Positions 24,411 through 36,938 are shown, numbered from the stretch's first letter. The stretch: DNA of 64,000 nucleotides from Anaeramoeba flamelloides (GCA_027625915.1 JANTQA010000023.1:10354001-10418000); one strand, 5' to 3'. Made by a program: numbers and translations. The notes: generated by a model from the sequence alone, not told the origin.

Positions 24411-24837
24411 AAAGGAAGTTATAAAATGAATCCACATTCGAGTAATATATAGCAAAACTATTGTTGAATTATTTTCTTTTTCTCTTGATATCGAGAAATA
24501 CTATTAAATATCCCAAATTGTATAAAAATGATATTTTTCTTGATCAGTTTCTTCATTGCAAGTTGGTAAGATTTTCCACAAATAAAACCATTTTGATAAA
24601 GTTTGGTTGTTTCATTGTTTTTTTTTCTTGAAAACTAAATAAAATTAAACTTTGAAGAAAAAATATTGGGTTATGGTTTTCGGTAACTACTTACAATTAA
24701 GAATCTGATCAAGAAAAATATCATTTTTATAAAAATTGGGATATTTAGTAGTCCTCAATATCAAGAGAAAAAGAAAATAATTCAACAATAGTTTTGCTAT
24801 ATATTACTGGAATGTGGATTCATTTTATAACTTCCTT
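24411..24837. repeat. Foldback repeat upstream of the first BTB gene
   Basis: Arms 24411-24548 and 24705-24837 are near-perfect inverted copies. The outer part carries GAAGTTATAAAATGAATCCA and its complement; the inner part carries TATCAAGAAAAA-like sequence. The spacer is about 156 bases. The right arm covers the start of the 79-codon ORF at 24794, which I therefore do not call a gene. It ends 384 bp before the BTB start codon. No second copy seen. Confidence 0.85.
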
Positions 24838-25221
24838 CATGATAATAATAAATTTTTTACAATCCAAAAGACATTTATCAACAATTAACTCAACCTTCAC
24901 CTCAGTTTCTGTTTTATTGTCTTTGCCACAACCCTTTTTATATTGTGTTTACATTTCGTTTAAAATTCTAAGAGCCATTTCTCTCACTAGTAAAGCAAAA
25001 ATAAGTTTTGAACCAAATAAACTTTTCAAATGAACATAATTGAATCATTACGATTAGGAAGAAAAGAAATTAAATTTTCGGAACGCTTAACTGTTGTCTA
25101 TCATTTCAAGAAAAATAAAAACAAGAATACTGTTCTGATTTTTTTTTTCTCATTTAGTCGGATAAAATCCTTTGCTTTCAATTTTCAAAGCAAATCATTT
25201 TTTTTTAATTATTCCACTGAC

Positions 25222-26952
25222 ATGTACCAAGAAATTAAACCACTAATTTCATTGACCAAACCATTATTAGAAAGTGGTTCAATGTCTGACGTCATCTTAA
25301 TTGCTGGAGAAGATGAAGAAGAGATCGCAAGCCATAAATTCTTATTGGCACTGTCATCCAAACTCTTTGAAGGGATGTTTTATTCGAGCCAATGGTTTGA
25401 AATGCAAGGGAAGACAAAGGAAGGAAACAAGGTGAGCAAAATCCGATTACCGGACATCGATCCAAAGGCGCTTCGGATTGTTTTACAGTTTTGCTATACG
25501 CGCGAAGTGACCTTAAATAAGGACGATTTATGGAATGTGTATTACACTGCACAAAAGTTTATGATCAAGCCTCTGTCGAATCTGTGTATTCAGTTTGCAA
25601 GCGAAAGGTTATCTCCAAAAAATTGCTTATCGACACTCAACATTTCACATGAGTTGAAATGTGAAGATCTTCGGTTAGAGTGCTTAATTTATTTGAGCAA
25701 ACACTCAAAGGCGATCCTAAGTACCAAAAATGTTCTTGTTGATCAGCCGTTTCGGGTAATCAAAGAAGTGCTGGAAAGCAAGCAATTAGAAATCAAGGAA
25801 GTTATACTATTCCAGCGTGTCGAAGAAGCTATAAAAGAATCGTCAAAACCCACAGAATTAGTACCATTGCTAGACCTCCTAAAATTTGATTTGATCGACA
25901 TCCAAGGCTTGCATCTTATCAAAAGCACAGGCCTGCTGAAATATAACCCCTTGAGAAAATATTCCGAAAAATCAAAAACATTCAATTACAGATATAAGCC
26001 AACAAAGAAAAGATTGAAAGTTTTGCTGTTGGCATCAGAAGACAGATCCGGCCCCTTTGAAGACATTTCAAACTCGATAAGATGCAATGGTATCGAGAAT
26101 ATTTCTTGGTTTGATTGCTCACGAGAAGCGCCAAATTACAAATTTTTAAAAGAACATGAAGCAATTTTTTTTTATTCTTCGATGGAATGTAATTTCAATT
26201 GCCCGGAAATAGTTGGAAATCTTTTAGGCAGATACGTAGAGGAAGGAAGGGGTGTTGTTATTTGTTCTGTAGCTTCGTTATTTAAAAATGAAAAAAAGAA
26301 ATATGATTCTAACCTATTAACTGAAAATGAAAATGAAAAGGAAAAGGAGAAAGAAAAGGAAAAAATTAATATCGAGAGTGAAAGTAGTGAAAACCGATCT
26401 GATAGTTATAGTGGAAGCAGTTCCAGCGGAACCGATAGTTATAGCGACAGTGATAGCGACAGTGATAGCGACAGTGATAGCGATAATGAAAAAGAAAAAA
26501 AAACAAAAAAAAGCAAAAAAAAGGATCAAAATATTAGAAAGGAATTTGTTTCAAAGACAAAACAACACCAATTAAAAGGAAAAATTGTCAGTGGCGGATT
26601 TCTTCCGATTAAGCCTTCAAGAGCTTTATATTTTGATCGAAGAGCCAAAATGGGAGTTGTAGTCGATAAAAATCATCCAATAATGAAAAATGTCAAAACC
26701 TTTGATGCAGGTGGCGACTCTTGGCATATCAAAGCGCGGGAAACAGAAAGGAATTCAAGAATAATTGCAAAATATGACGATAATGAAATTCTTATTGCTG
26801 AAAAGCAACGGAAAGAAAATATGGGAAGAGTTGTGGTTTTAAATATAAATCCTATTTCTAATAAATTTTATGGATCTTCAGGGTTTTGGAGCCCAAGAAC
26901 CGATGGCGCTAGAATTATTTCTAATTCAATAGAATATATTACAAACCATTAA
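25222..26952 (+). CDS. BTB-BACK protein with C-terminal Rossmann/GATase-like domain (paralogue 1)
   Basis: Single exon, 576 residues from the chosen ATG at 25222. The frame is open to 25030, but the extra 64 residues are Phe/Lys-rich spacer-like, while BTB domains normally sit near the N-terminus. Seen: BTB about 14-118 (MSDVILIAG, ASHKFLLALSS, LRIVLQFCYT), BACK-like helices about 120-255, then about 262-576 an alpha/beta region starting KRLKVLLLAS, with YVEEGRGVVICSVAS (Cys348) and ending with GRVVVLNINP and TDGARIISNSIEYI. A low-complexity insert (about 354-451) with Glu/Lys and Ser-Asp repeats splits this region. BTB proteins of this kind often act as Cullin-3 substrate adaptors; here the C-terminal domain would be the target- or ligand-binding part (inference). 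The fold assignment to a ThuA/class I glutamine-amidotransferase-like family is tentative. Paralogue at 45005-47554. Confidence 0.9.
   Translation: MYQEIKPLISLTKPLLESGSMSDVILIAGEDEEEIASHKFLLALSSKLFEGMFYSSQWFEMQGKTKEGNKVSKIRLPDIDPKALRIVLQFCYTREVTLNKDDLWNVYYTAQKFMIKPLSNLCIQFASERLSPKNCLSTLNISHELKCEDLRLECLIYLSKHSKAILSTKNVLVDQPFRVIKEVLESKQLEIKEVILFQRVEEAIKESSKPTELVPLLDLLKFDLIDIQGLHLIKSTGLLKYNPLRKYSEKSKTFNYRYKPTKKRLKVLLLASEDRSGPFEDISNSIRCNGIENISWFDCSREAPNYKFLKEHEAIFFYSSMECNFNCPEIVGNLLGRYVEEGRGVVICSVASLFKNEKKKYDSNLLTENENEKEKEKEKEKINIESESSENRSDSYSGSSSSGTDSYSDSDSDSDSDSDSDNEKEKKTKKSKKKDQNIRKEFVSKTKQHQLKGKIVSGGFLPIKPSRALYFDRRAKMGVVVDKNHPIMKNVKTFDAGGDSWHIKARETERNSRIIAKYDDNEILIAEKQRKENMGRVVVLNINPISNKFYGSSGFWSPRTDGARIISNSIEYITNH
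26428..26487 (+). repeat. 12-bp coding minisatellite GATAGCGACAGT
   Basis: About five tandem 12-bp units within the BTB gene, encoding alternating Ser-Asp. An unstable acidic spacer in the protein. Confidence 0.85.
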
Positions 26953-27385
26953 AACGGTATCATATATTAGAATTTATTATTATTCTTATTATAAATGAAT
27001 TTCAATCGATAAATAAATAATATTGAATATCATTATTTTACCAAAAGTATTGATTTTTTTTTTCCCTGATAAATTATTTAATAAAAAACCTTTTTTATTT
27101 TTATTTTTATTTAACAATAAACTTTATTTCTGTCCAAACTGTTCCTAATATTTTTTTCAAATATCAATTATTTTTTTATAATTGGCCTTTAAAGGACAAA
27201 GAAGTAATAAATAGAATAATATAAATTGGAGAACAGCTGATACCCATCTTGAAATAAATCTCATCAATTAATATATTTTTTGTTCAAAATTGAAAAGCAT
27301 TAAATTCTTTACAAAAAATTTAAAAAAAAATAATAATATTCATTTTAATCGCAAATTGATTAATTACAAAATAAAATCCTTTAAT

Positions 27386-27682
27386 ATGGAAGTAGAAAAA
27401 ATTAAGTGTAAAACATCTCAAAATCGCCCAATTCCTAGAAAAATTCACGAAAACCAACCTAAACTTGAAACCATAAAAAACTCTATTCAAACTAAAATTG
27501 ATCACAAATGGTATGAATAGAACTACAAATATTAGGGTAAATAGTGACAAAATATTCCCACTCTGGCTAAAGAAAAATTGATGATTAGACCATTTCATAC
27601 GGGGATTTAAACAATCTGAAATTACCCGACACCACTGGAAAAAGTAACTTGAAAAAATCAAGAAATATTAAATTCAAGTATT
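27386..27682 (+). pseudogene. Possible decayed or unresolved multi-exon ORF
   Basis: An ATG at 27386 opens 44 codons of protein-like composition (PIPRKIHENQPKLETIKNSI) ending at a GGTATG site that could be a splice donor. Farther on, about 27549-27630 in another frame reads KIFPLWLKKN, two TGA codons, then LDHFIRGFKQSEITRHHWKK, which looks coding apart from the stops. No set of splices I tried gives one clean frame. It may be a degraded gene; no family named. Confidence 0.22.
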
Positions 27683-29093
27683 ATTATCAAAGAAGTTATT
27701 GATGAATTACTGAGGAAATGGTTTATAAAAAACATCTATGGCATTACTATATAATACTTTTTGGCCAATATAACTCAATATGTTATGAGAAAAAAGAAAA
27801 ATAAATCCAAAGAACCCCGAACAATCACAAACACTTAACTTCAACTGGATGATCTAAATTTTAATTTTTACATATTATTTAATATTTAATTCTTGTTTGA
27901 TGTTTTATTTCTTCACTTTCTTTTTTCTTATTTTAGATATTTTTTTATTAGTTGATATTCTTTGTTTTTATTTTTCAAAACAAAACCGAATTTAAAATGT
28001 ACTAATTACCTTTTTTTTTTGACATATTAATTTTTTAGACACTCTTTTAATTAGAAGGCATAAAGTTATACATTTCAAAATTACCTCTTCAGCATATTAA
28101 TTTTCTTTTTAACATTATCCCTTATCACTAACTTCGAAACCCACTTAAAAAAATACCACCTATATTGACTTGAAAACCATTACAACCAATAAATATCAAT
28201 TAATATAAAAATCATCTTCATGAATAATAAATCTAAATAACCTTAAAAATGATAATAAATTGTGAAAAAAATTCAAATGAATTGAGTTAATTGGATAATA
28301 AATAGAGTAAAATTATCTTAAAATATTAAAACCATTATCACACAATTCATCAATTAAATCAAGCATTTAACACCTCATGCTTAAAATAGAAATTTATAAT
28401 ATTATTAATTTAAAATATTACAATATTTACTCGTTTTCTTAATAATTTTTTTTTAAAGGATACTTTCTCGAGGTAGGTTAAGTGTTAATTATTATATTCA
28501 AATAATTTCAACCTAAAGGATCACCCAAATTTTGGTTTATTTGTATGAATATTTATTATTAATTTTATCAGGATAACTCTAAACTTTCAAAAAAACAATA
28601 TGAATTTATTAGGATCCTTTTATAACTCAAAAAACTAACCCTTGATTTTTAATTTCTTTAAATTCATTATTCCTAGTTTAAATTTATTAATATGTTGTTA
28701 TTCATAAATTTTAGTACATTTTGTTGAGTTTTTAGAAATATACCTTTGTTTTTTCCATGTTTGATTTCTTTTCTTTTTTTTTTACTATTTTAAATTTTTA
28801 TTTCAATAGAAAAGAAATAAAGATCTCATAAGAACTTTTTTTAACATTATTTTGTTATATATAATTTTTCTATAGAAATTTTAATTGTGAACATTAGTCA
28901 AATAAAAAAATTTTATTTTTTTTTTTCGATAGTTTTTGAAGGTATCTGAACTTCAGAGATATAAATATAAGTTTCAATTAAGAACAACAACTTCGAATCT
29001 TGGTATGTGTAGCGGGTAGCCTAACTTATATACAATGGAGATTCAAGAATCTTGGATTATATTTACAGAAAGTTTACTAATATTTGAATTATA

Positions 29094-29405
29094 ATGTTGT
29101 AACAATAATGTGTGTAGAAAAATTTGATATATGTTTCAAAATAAAAAGTTTGTTTTTTTCTGTTATAGAAGACCTAGACATTAATCATTCAAAGAAACTG
29201 ATAATAAACCCTAAGCAAATATTTTATTGATTTCTAAAAGTTCTATTATTTATATAAAATTTCAAAAATGAAGGATCAAATGAGAAAATTTATCCCAAAA
29301 AATAAGAGTTAATTTCTGATGACAATTTTTATCATCAAAAAAACAAAATAAAATTGAAAAAAACTGATTTAATTACAAGACAATTTTCAAATAATTGTTT
29401 TACTT
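29094..29405 (+). repeat. Dispersed repeat A, copy 2 (tandem unit 1)
   Basis: About 312 bp matching the copy at 1012-1310 and the unit immediately downstream: AAAATAAAAAG, AGTTCTATTATTTATATAAAAT, GGATCAAATGAGAAAATTTATC and TTTTTATCATCAAAAAAACA in the same order. Confidence 0.75.
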
Positions 29406-29412
29406 ATATACA

Positions 29413-29715
29413 TTTTGTTAAAATAAAGCGTGTAGTAAAATTTAATCTGTGTTCAAAATAAAAAGGGTGTTATTTTGATATATAAGATTTATAAATCAAA
29501 AAATCAAAGAAACCAACAATAAACACCACTAAAACATCTTGTTGGTTTTATAAAGATCAATTATTTAAAAAGAAATTCTAAAAATAAAGGATCAAATAGG
29601 AAAATTTATCTCAAAAAAATAGAGTTAATTTTATCAAGAAAATTTTATCATCAAAAAAACAAAAAATTCAAAAAAACTGAGATTATTATAAAAAATTTTC
29701 ACTATTTTATCATTT
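29413..29715 (+). repeat. Dispersed repeat A, copy 3 (tandem unit 2)
   Basis: Directly follows copy 2 in the same orientation; same ordered blocks including AAGGATCAAATAGGAAAATT and TTTTATCATCAAAAAAAC. Together a head-to-tail dimer of a ~310-bp unit. Confidence 0.75.
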
Positions 29716-29727
29716 ACTTATTCAAAT

Positions 29728-29836
29728 AGAAGTTTAAATTACAACCTACAAACCTTCTTTGAGAACTCGGTTTATAAAAAAGATCTGCAAAATGAAGAAA
29801 TTGAATATTCTTCCCATTTATCATACAAATACCAGT
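29728..29836. mobile_element. MITE C, half copy
   Basis: Right half only: GAGAACTCGGTTTATAAAAA and, at the end, CATACAAATACCAGTA. It aligns with the right half of the copy at 44757-44939. It abuts the end of repeat A copy 3. Confidence 0.65.
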
Positions 29837-30218
29837 ATTGTCAATTTCCCAGATCCAATAGTGTTGAGGTGCTCTTATAAAAAGAAACATAGTTTTTAAT
29901 TTGAAACATAAGTTAAAAAAGAATGAATGGGATATTTGAACTCCAGTATAATGTTTGAAAACCAAATAGTTTGTTGAAAAAAATTGCTAAATTTGTTCTC
30001 TTTTCAACTGTTTTTTAAAAAAACTTATTTCACAATAAAAAGATTATTTTATTTTATTATTTAACGATAACTTAAAAAAATGTAAACCAACTAAATAAAA
30101 TTTACTAGGAGTTTAATAACAATTTTAGGTCTTTATTATATTATTTCTTCACAAATTACGAAAGCCATTTTTTTTTCAATTATTCACTTGTAATCTTGTT
30201 GTTAAAAAATTGAGAATT

Positions 30219-31865
30219 ATGTCTCAATTTTTAGTTGGAAAGCGATTTTATTTAGACTTATTAAATCAGAAATTAAAATCTGATACACAACAAAAACTTT
30301 GCGAATTTGGTGCAATAAACTGTATTGAATTGAACAAAAATGTAAATTATCTTATCACTGAACAAAGTAGAATGAAAAATTTGTCTAAAGGTAAAAGATC
30401 CTTTTTTTTTTTAAAAAAAAAAAACAACTTTGTGAGATTTTCTTTTTGAATTAAACAAAACTAAATGAATTTAAATTTGACTTTAATTTTTATGAAACAA
30501 ATAGATCAAAATTCGATTCTTTCAAAAGCGAGAAGGATGGGGATTAATATTCTTTTAATTTCACAAGTACGGTTATGGTTGTCCAGAAAAAGAAAGGGAA
30601 CAAGTCCTTCAAATTTGTTAACAAATTATATTCAATCCAAAGAAATTAGCACCAAACACAAAACACAACAAAACAAAAAAACCAAAGCTTCTCTTTGGAA
30701 CCAAAAAATAAAAAAGAAAAAACAAAAAATACAAAAAACCAAAATCAAAACAAAACCAAAAAAACAACAAAAATCTCCACTACCAAAAACAACGCAACCA
30801 AAAAAAGAATCAAAAACAATTGTCAAAAAATCTTTTTCAATCCAAAAATCCGAAAATTATTGTTTTCATTCCAAAAATCAACTTAAAATTCAACTTTCAA
30901 GTTCCAAAAATTCAAAAAGTTTAAAAACTATTAATAAAAAAGCAAATGTACTGAATCAAAGGACATCTTCCCCTTTCTTAGACAACTCTACGCCCTTTCT
31001 AATTATAGTAGATCGGTGTCGGGATTTTAAGCCAATCGCTAAGGAATTTAACAAGGGATCTTTTGTTACAACAGATTCTTTTTTGAAAAAAAAAAGCCAA
31101 AAAAGAAAAACAAAACAAAATTTCACAAAACTGAATCAAAAAAACGAATACTTCCAAACAAAATCTCGGCAATCAAAAATTGATTTAAAAAAATATCTAT
31201 TAAAAAAGAGGAAGAGCAATATGAGGATCAAAAAAAAGAGAAAAGAAACTGGGTATTGCGGAAATTGTATGCAATATTATAAAAATTACGATCTTCATAT
31301 TCTCAGTGAAAAACATCGGAAATTTGCAATAACAAGCAATAAATTTTCTGAAATTGATCAGTTCCTTCAAAACAATTTCTTAATAAACCCATTTCCTCAA
31401 AAAGAGAAAGAGAAAGAAAAAACAAAAAATCAAAGAATTCAAATCAGTACCAAGAAAATTTTGATAACTAATAATAATACTATTAATAATAAGAATAAGA
31501 ATAAGAATAATACGAATAATAATAATTCTAAAATTGCTTCTACAGCAATAACAACACCAACACCAACACCAACTATGTCTACCAATTGTTTTGAAAATTC
31601 TTCAAATATTCAAAACCAATCAATTGAAAATACCCCATTTTCCACTTTACCCATTTTTTCTGAACTAAGAGAAGAAAAAGCCAATTCTTTGATTAATAAT
31701 TTCAATTACAATGAAAATCTGGATCGGAAAAGAAAATTTCCGGCAAATAATTGGAAATTTTCAAATAGAGATTCTCTTGGTTCTCAACAAAACAATTTTT
31801 TTTCAATTATTAATAATACAGCAAAAAAAAATCGTTCGGATTCTTTTATCCCAGAGAAGATTTAA
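30219..31865 (+). CDS. Dbf4-like regulatory subunit of the Cdc7 (DDK) kinase
   Basis: Two exons, 30219-30390 and 30505-31865, with a 114-bp GTAAAA...ATAG intron; 510 residues. Dbf4 binds and activates Cdc7, which phosphorylates MCM at replication origins. Seen: N-terminal BRCT-like region (FLVGKRFYLDL, FGAINCIEL, YLITEQ and, after the splice, ARRMGINILLISQVRLWLSR), Lys-rich linker, motif M at about 212-242 (PFLIIVDRCRDFKPIAKEF), and the Dbf4 zinc finger, motif C, with Cys309, Cys312, His322 and His328 in exact CX2CX9HX5H spacing, ending SEKHRKFA. The C-terminal third is Asn/Thr-rich. The splice is supported by continuity of the BRCT-like region. Start chosen as the first ATG before the BRCT strand. 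Cdc7 is not in this window. Confidence 0.94.
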
Positions 31866-32738
31866 TTTGTATTTTATTTTATTAAACTGTATTATCCTAT
31901 TTTCCAAAATTCTTTTTTTTTTTTTTTTTTATCTTTTCTTTGTTCCTTTTTAACTCATAATTATTATAAATAAAGTTATCGACAAGAAAAGTATATTTTT
32001 TTAAAGAAGAAAAATTAATTACAATTTCAATTTAATTTTTTTGATATCATTTTATTTTTTTAATCGAAAATCATCAACACCTCCAAAAATTCCAACAATA
32101 AAACATCTTTTATTCATAGTTTCAATTAAAATTTTCATAGCATATGGGACGAATATGTTTTTTTTTTTTGAAATTGTTGTTTTATTGGAAATAAATATGT
32201 AAATTTGATGAAAATATACCTTAAATCAAATCTTGATTTATTACTCATGTTCCGATTAACCATAAGAATTTTAACTGAAAATTGGAAAAAAAAAATAAAA
32301 TTATTTTTAATTATTTTTAATTTTATAAGTTTAAAAAATAAAATATGGTAATATTAATTAAAAAATGGAGCGCTTAGTTTCTTTTCTGAAGAATTGAATG
32401 AAATATATTCAAAAAAAAAATATATTAATTACAAGATTACTTTACTAAAAAAAGAAAAAAAAAATAACAAATTTTATTTTGGATAGAGAAGATAACAGAC
32501 AAGTAATTTTGAACATTTTTATTTATTATTGTATTCAATCATTCTCCCATAGAGGAGATGAGAGTGAGTTTTATTTCCCTTTCTTTTGTTTTTTCAAATA
32601 GGGTTTCTTCACACAAACAAATAATAAACTTGAATTTCTTTGATATTTTACAAATAACACATTGAAAGCGGTTCCCAGTTATTCATTTAATAATCACCAT
32701 TTCTATTTTGTATCAAAATATATTAACAATATTATTTG

Positions 32739-32928
32739 CAGTCATTTCCACTTTTAAGATACCAATGTTCAACGGAATATACTACGAAAAAATAACCTTA
32801 AATTAAAGCACAAAATTCGTATTTTAGTAAAATAATTTGTACGAAATAAAATTCAAAAAATGTACCTTGATTTGAATTTTTGTGTGCCTCAAATTTTGTT
32901 GAAAGTTTGTGTCTTAAAAGAAGAACTG
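32739..32928. mobile_element. MITE E, copy 1
   Basis: About 190 bp. Left end CAGTCATTTCCACTTTTAAG, right end GTTTGTGTCTTAAAAGAAGAACTG; both match the copy at 36939-37126, diverged. Confidence 0.75.
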
Positions 32929-33302
32929 ACTCGAAGAATCGTTAATTATCCACTAAATACCCCTTTAACTTTATTTTTCTCTGAGGGAAGTTATGTTAAA
33001 AATATATAGATATAACGATCATTAATGTGAATAGAATAGCCAGATTATCTTTCAATTGTTTATTTTTTTATGTTTTTCAAAATGAAAAGAAAAAAGAAAA
33101 AGAAAAAGAAAGAAATTTAAAGAGGATTGAAAATAAAAAATGTTTAAAATTTCAAAAAAAAAAAAAAATCATTTCGTTAAATAAGTACACTGAAAAACCA
33201 TATATATGATCCTATTTGTTAATTTAAGATTGATTTGACAATTAATCAGAGATTTCCATTTGATGTTAGTTGTTTAATGTTTATAAATTTTAATTTTTTG
33301 AT

Positions 33303-33473
33303 ATACTGGTATTTGACTAATAAATGGGAAAATATTTTTGTTTCATTTTCCAAATTTTACTTTCCTAAAGATAGGTTTTTCAATCAAGTAGACTGAAATT
33401 TAAAAATTCTTTTTGAAAAAGGAATTGAAAATCAAGTGAAAATTTTTCCCATTTGCATTTAAAATGCCAGTAA
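33303..33473. mobile_element. MITE C, copy 2
   Basis: Left end TACTGGTATTTGACTAATAA, right end TTTAAAATGCCAGTA, with GTGAAAATTTTTCCCATTT inside the right end. TA on both sides. 171 bp. Confidence 0.85.
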
Positions 33474-34159
33474 ATTGCTCTAAATACTTAATATTTTACC
33501 CTTTACTTTTATATTGTTATTTTAAAGTTCCCCATACTTTCCTCTTTCAGTATCTCAATATTAATAAGTAACCACTTAATCTTTTCCTTTATCCCTTATC
33601 CCAATAAAAACAAAAAACAATAAAGAAAAAACAGAATAAAACAGAATATGAGTATTTACACTTAATCTGTAATTTGGAATGATTTTAACCTTAATTATAA
33701 TAATATTTTTTTGACTTTAACCAGATTTTTATTAATTGGGTAGTATCTAATCAAACAAATATATTTGTTATTTGTTACTTTTTTACTATTTTAATAATTG
33801 TTTAAATAGTTCAATTATCAATTTATAAGCAAGAATTCAATTATTTTAAATTATAATTCCCAATTTGTGATCCCAAATAAATATTTTTTCTGAATACTAA
33901 AAAATAATCAAGTTACCTATTTATGTTATATATAATAGATACATTATCACTTAAATATCACAATCTTTGAAGGAAAGTTAAGATATAAAAAATTCTAGTT
34001 TAATCTATATTTTTCAGTTTTGTATTTCACAAAAAAATTTACTATCATTTAGATTTTTATTTTTATTATTTAAATTTTTTGTCTAAAAAATTATATTGTT
34101 TCGATTAAAAGTTATATAAACTAAAAAATTCTAAATCTTATAAATATATATATATATTA

Positions 34160-35794
34160 CAGGTAATACGAGTTTTCGTTTCAAAAACGCGAAAGATTTA
34201 TAAAATCGTGTTTTTTCGATTTTTTTATATGTTTTTTTCGTTTCATTCTTGTTTTCGTTTTTTGTTTTTTGAAAAAGTCCTCGAAATAATTTGAAATCAT
34301 ACTTTTGGTTTCTGGGATATGAATAAACTCAAACGAAAAAACTTACAAACAATGAAATGAAAAATATATATACATAAAATGTGGACATGGTGTAATTCCT
34401 TGAAAAGTGTTGAAAAACAATGGAAATTCACGATTTCCAATTTATGTGGGAGTTTTTGCATTAATAACATCAAAATAGTTTGAATTTTGATTTTTGATTA
34501 CTCAAAAACAATAAAATTATATTTCTGTTTAAAACTCTTGAAAATTATAGATCCTTTAAAGACTGGAAAAAGAAATTATTTTTTGAAAAAATTACTATTT
34601 GAGAAATAAAATACGTCAATCTTTCACATTTTTTGTAATTCCATATTAGATCAGCTCGTCAAATTTTTTTGTATTGTGATTTTACCCCTTCTAAGTGAAT
34701 TTTTTATTGATCATAAAAAAATGTACAAAATTATTAACTTAAAACAATTTTTTTTTCACAATTCCTAATTTGTAAAAGATGATCAGTAATTTTTTCATCA
34801 TATTAATTCTCATTTAACTTATCAGCTCGGTAATACACTTATTTTATTTTTTTTTGATACTCTAAAACCTGTTTTACCCCTATTTTTTTAATAATTTATC
34901 ATGTTTTTCATTGTTTCTTAACATTTATTTCACAAGGAATCCTTGATTATCTTTTGTAGAATTATAATTTCATTTTTTATTATTTACCTTTTAATAATTG
35001 CTTTCAAAAAATTAATCTGTTACTTACTTTTTATAAAATGACGACTTTTTATATTTTTTAAAAAATATTTCATGTTTAAATGGTGGAAAAAAATCAAAGA
35101 ATATCACAAGTAATAAACCTTTCACTTTATAATTAATTTTTGAGAATTATAATATGATTTTGAATTAAATTTAAATATTCTATTCTTATTGTTCTTTACT
35201 ATAACATAACAAGGGGACTTTTCTGAACCAAAAATAGATAAAATAAAAATACTCAATACACACACAGAGAGTGATAAATTAAAGTGTCTGGTAAATATTA
35301 TTTAAATCATTAGTAATTGATGTGATTTACTTTTTTGTTTACACTTTTATTTTTTTTTATGATCGATCAAAAAAATTTTTTTTAAATGTGTTTACTTTCA
35401 CCAAAATAAATTTTAATTCAAAATTTTTCGATAATTTCTTATTCTTTATCAAGCTAAAATAAATATATACAATGAATTATTCTTCCCATTATTTTAATTA
35501 TTTGGATATTTAATTTATTATTTTTTTTTATTCGTTTTGATTATAATGTATTTTTGAGATATATTAAAAAAACTAAATACATCTTTAGTAAACAAAATTT
35601 TTCGAAAAAAATGTTTAGTCTACACGTTCGATATACAGGAATTTCATACTTTATTATTTTTCATGTAAACAAAATTTTACAATACACATTGATATAGATA
35701 TATCTGGTGATATAGATATCCGAGAAACGAATTTTACGCGTCGCTCACGCGTGCGCCAACGCGTTTCATTATATCAAAAAAATCGTCATACCTG
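34160..35794. mobile_element. Possible 1.6-kb inverted-repeat element
   Basis: Both ends lie against TA-rich tracts and read, inward, CAGGTAATACGA (left) and CAGGTATGACGA (right strand). Both are followed within about 15-30 bases by AAACGCG. No ORF of note inside. Ends this short could be chance, but the shared CG-rich motif beside them is rare in this sequence. Confidence 0.35.
35736..35764. promoter_or_regulatory. Triple ACGCGT cluster
   Basis: Three ACGCGT hexamers at 35736, 35747 and 35759, in a 29-base block with only two A/T base pairs between the hexamers. CG dinucleotides are otherwise very rare in these spacers. ACGCGT is the yeast MCB cell-cycle element, but no gene begins nearby. 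It may be the subterminal part of the surrounding element. Confidence 0.4.
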
Positions 35795-35796
35795 TG

Positions 35797-35827
<31 letters not shown>

Positions 35828-36938
35828 TTCGAAAAATATCATTTTCCTTTTCATGAAAATGTGAACTTCAGATATATTTTTTGATTGATTTAACTTTCAA
35901 CAACACTTGAAAAAAGTTTTTTTAATGTTTGAAAAATTCTTTTAATTTTCCGATACTAAATCAAAAATTTTAAATAATAATTTTATAAAGAATTATTCAC
36001 ACCTTGGGAAAATTAAGAGAGTAGCATATGTACTGAACTCTTAATGGTTGTTAAATCACTAAAAAACAATGAAATAAATGGTATATTTATTCTGAAATTT
36101 CAAAAAATCAAGTTTGTTTAATAGAATGTCACCAAGATCACATTTATTCTAGTATATAATATTTTTTAAAAATTGAAAAAAAAAAAAAAAAAATAATTTT
36201 AAATAAATCTAATATCAATATAAAACAACTTAACATGTTCTTTTCGATCGATTTCTAAAAATTAAAACTAAAAATTGATAATATTTTTCTTTAAAAATAG
36301 CCCAAAAATTGAATCCAATTTTCAATTTCTCGAATTTTTTGAATTATAATTTAGAAAAAAAATTTGTGATTTTTGAAGTATCTTAATTTCACACTTTTGG
36401 AGATCTTGAAGATTTTTTTTCATTTTTTTTTTTTTTTTTTCAAAAAGGTTATTTTTTTCTGAAAGAATAAATTAAAACACAAACTCTGTCAATTTTATAG
36501 TAATCAAAATTGATACTTATCCAATGACCATGAATTAAATTAATTTTTATCTACTTGAAAATTATTTGTTTTAAATTGTCGAACTCTAACAATTTGAAAA
36601 AAAAAAATAAAACAAGTAACAGTTTTTTTTCTATATTTTTTTTTCAGATTAGAAAAATATTCAAACTTTTTTTTTTATTTGTATTTTTTTTTGTATTGGG
36701 TTACATAGTAATTTTATTTATGTTATTTAAAATGTTCAAACTGAAAAAAATTCAATATTATATATTATTTTTGTGGTAAACCACTTCTTGGGTCTGGATC
36801 AACTTGTTGGAATTGAATATAAATATAAAAAAAAATAAATATATCTAAATTTGAATCAATAATATTTAGAAAAGTTTATAAAATGTAATTTTGAAAAATT
36901 ATAATTTGTATTTTTATCGAAATATTTTTGTATACCGT

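Larger units (their letters stand above)
26953..30218. other. Intergenic region with repeat A tandem pair
   Basis: Holds a doubtful ORF or relic at 27.4-27.7 kb, the tandem repeat A copies (29094-29715) and a half copy of MITE C (29728-29836). Otherwise A/T-rich without a recognisable gene. Confidence 0.55.

Noticed and set aside
24794-25033. 79-codon ORF before the first BTB gene
   Set aside because: Its start lies in the right arm of a foldback repeat, and the sequence is spacer-like; the BTB start is better placed at 25222.
25030-25221. N-terminal 64 residues of the longest BTB frame
   Set aside because: Phe/Lys/Asn-rich, A/T-rich DNA with no domain character; the GC rise and BTB homology begin after the ATG at 25222.
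27386-27682. Reassignment of TGA to Trp suggested by the TGA-TGA in the 27.6-kb relic
   Set aside because: All clear genes encode Trp with TGG and have no internal TGA; one decayed region is not evidence for a changed code.
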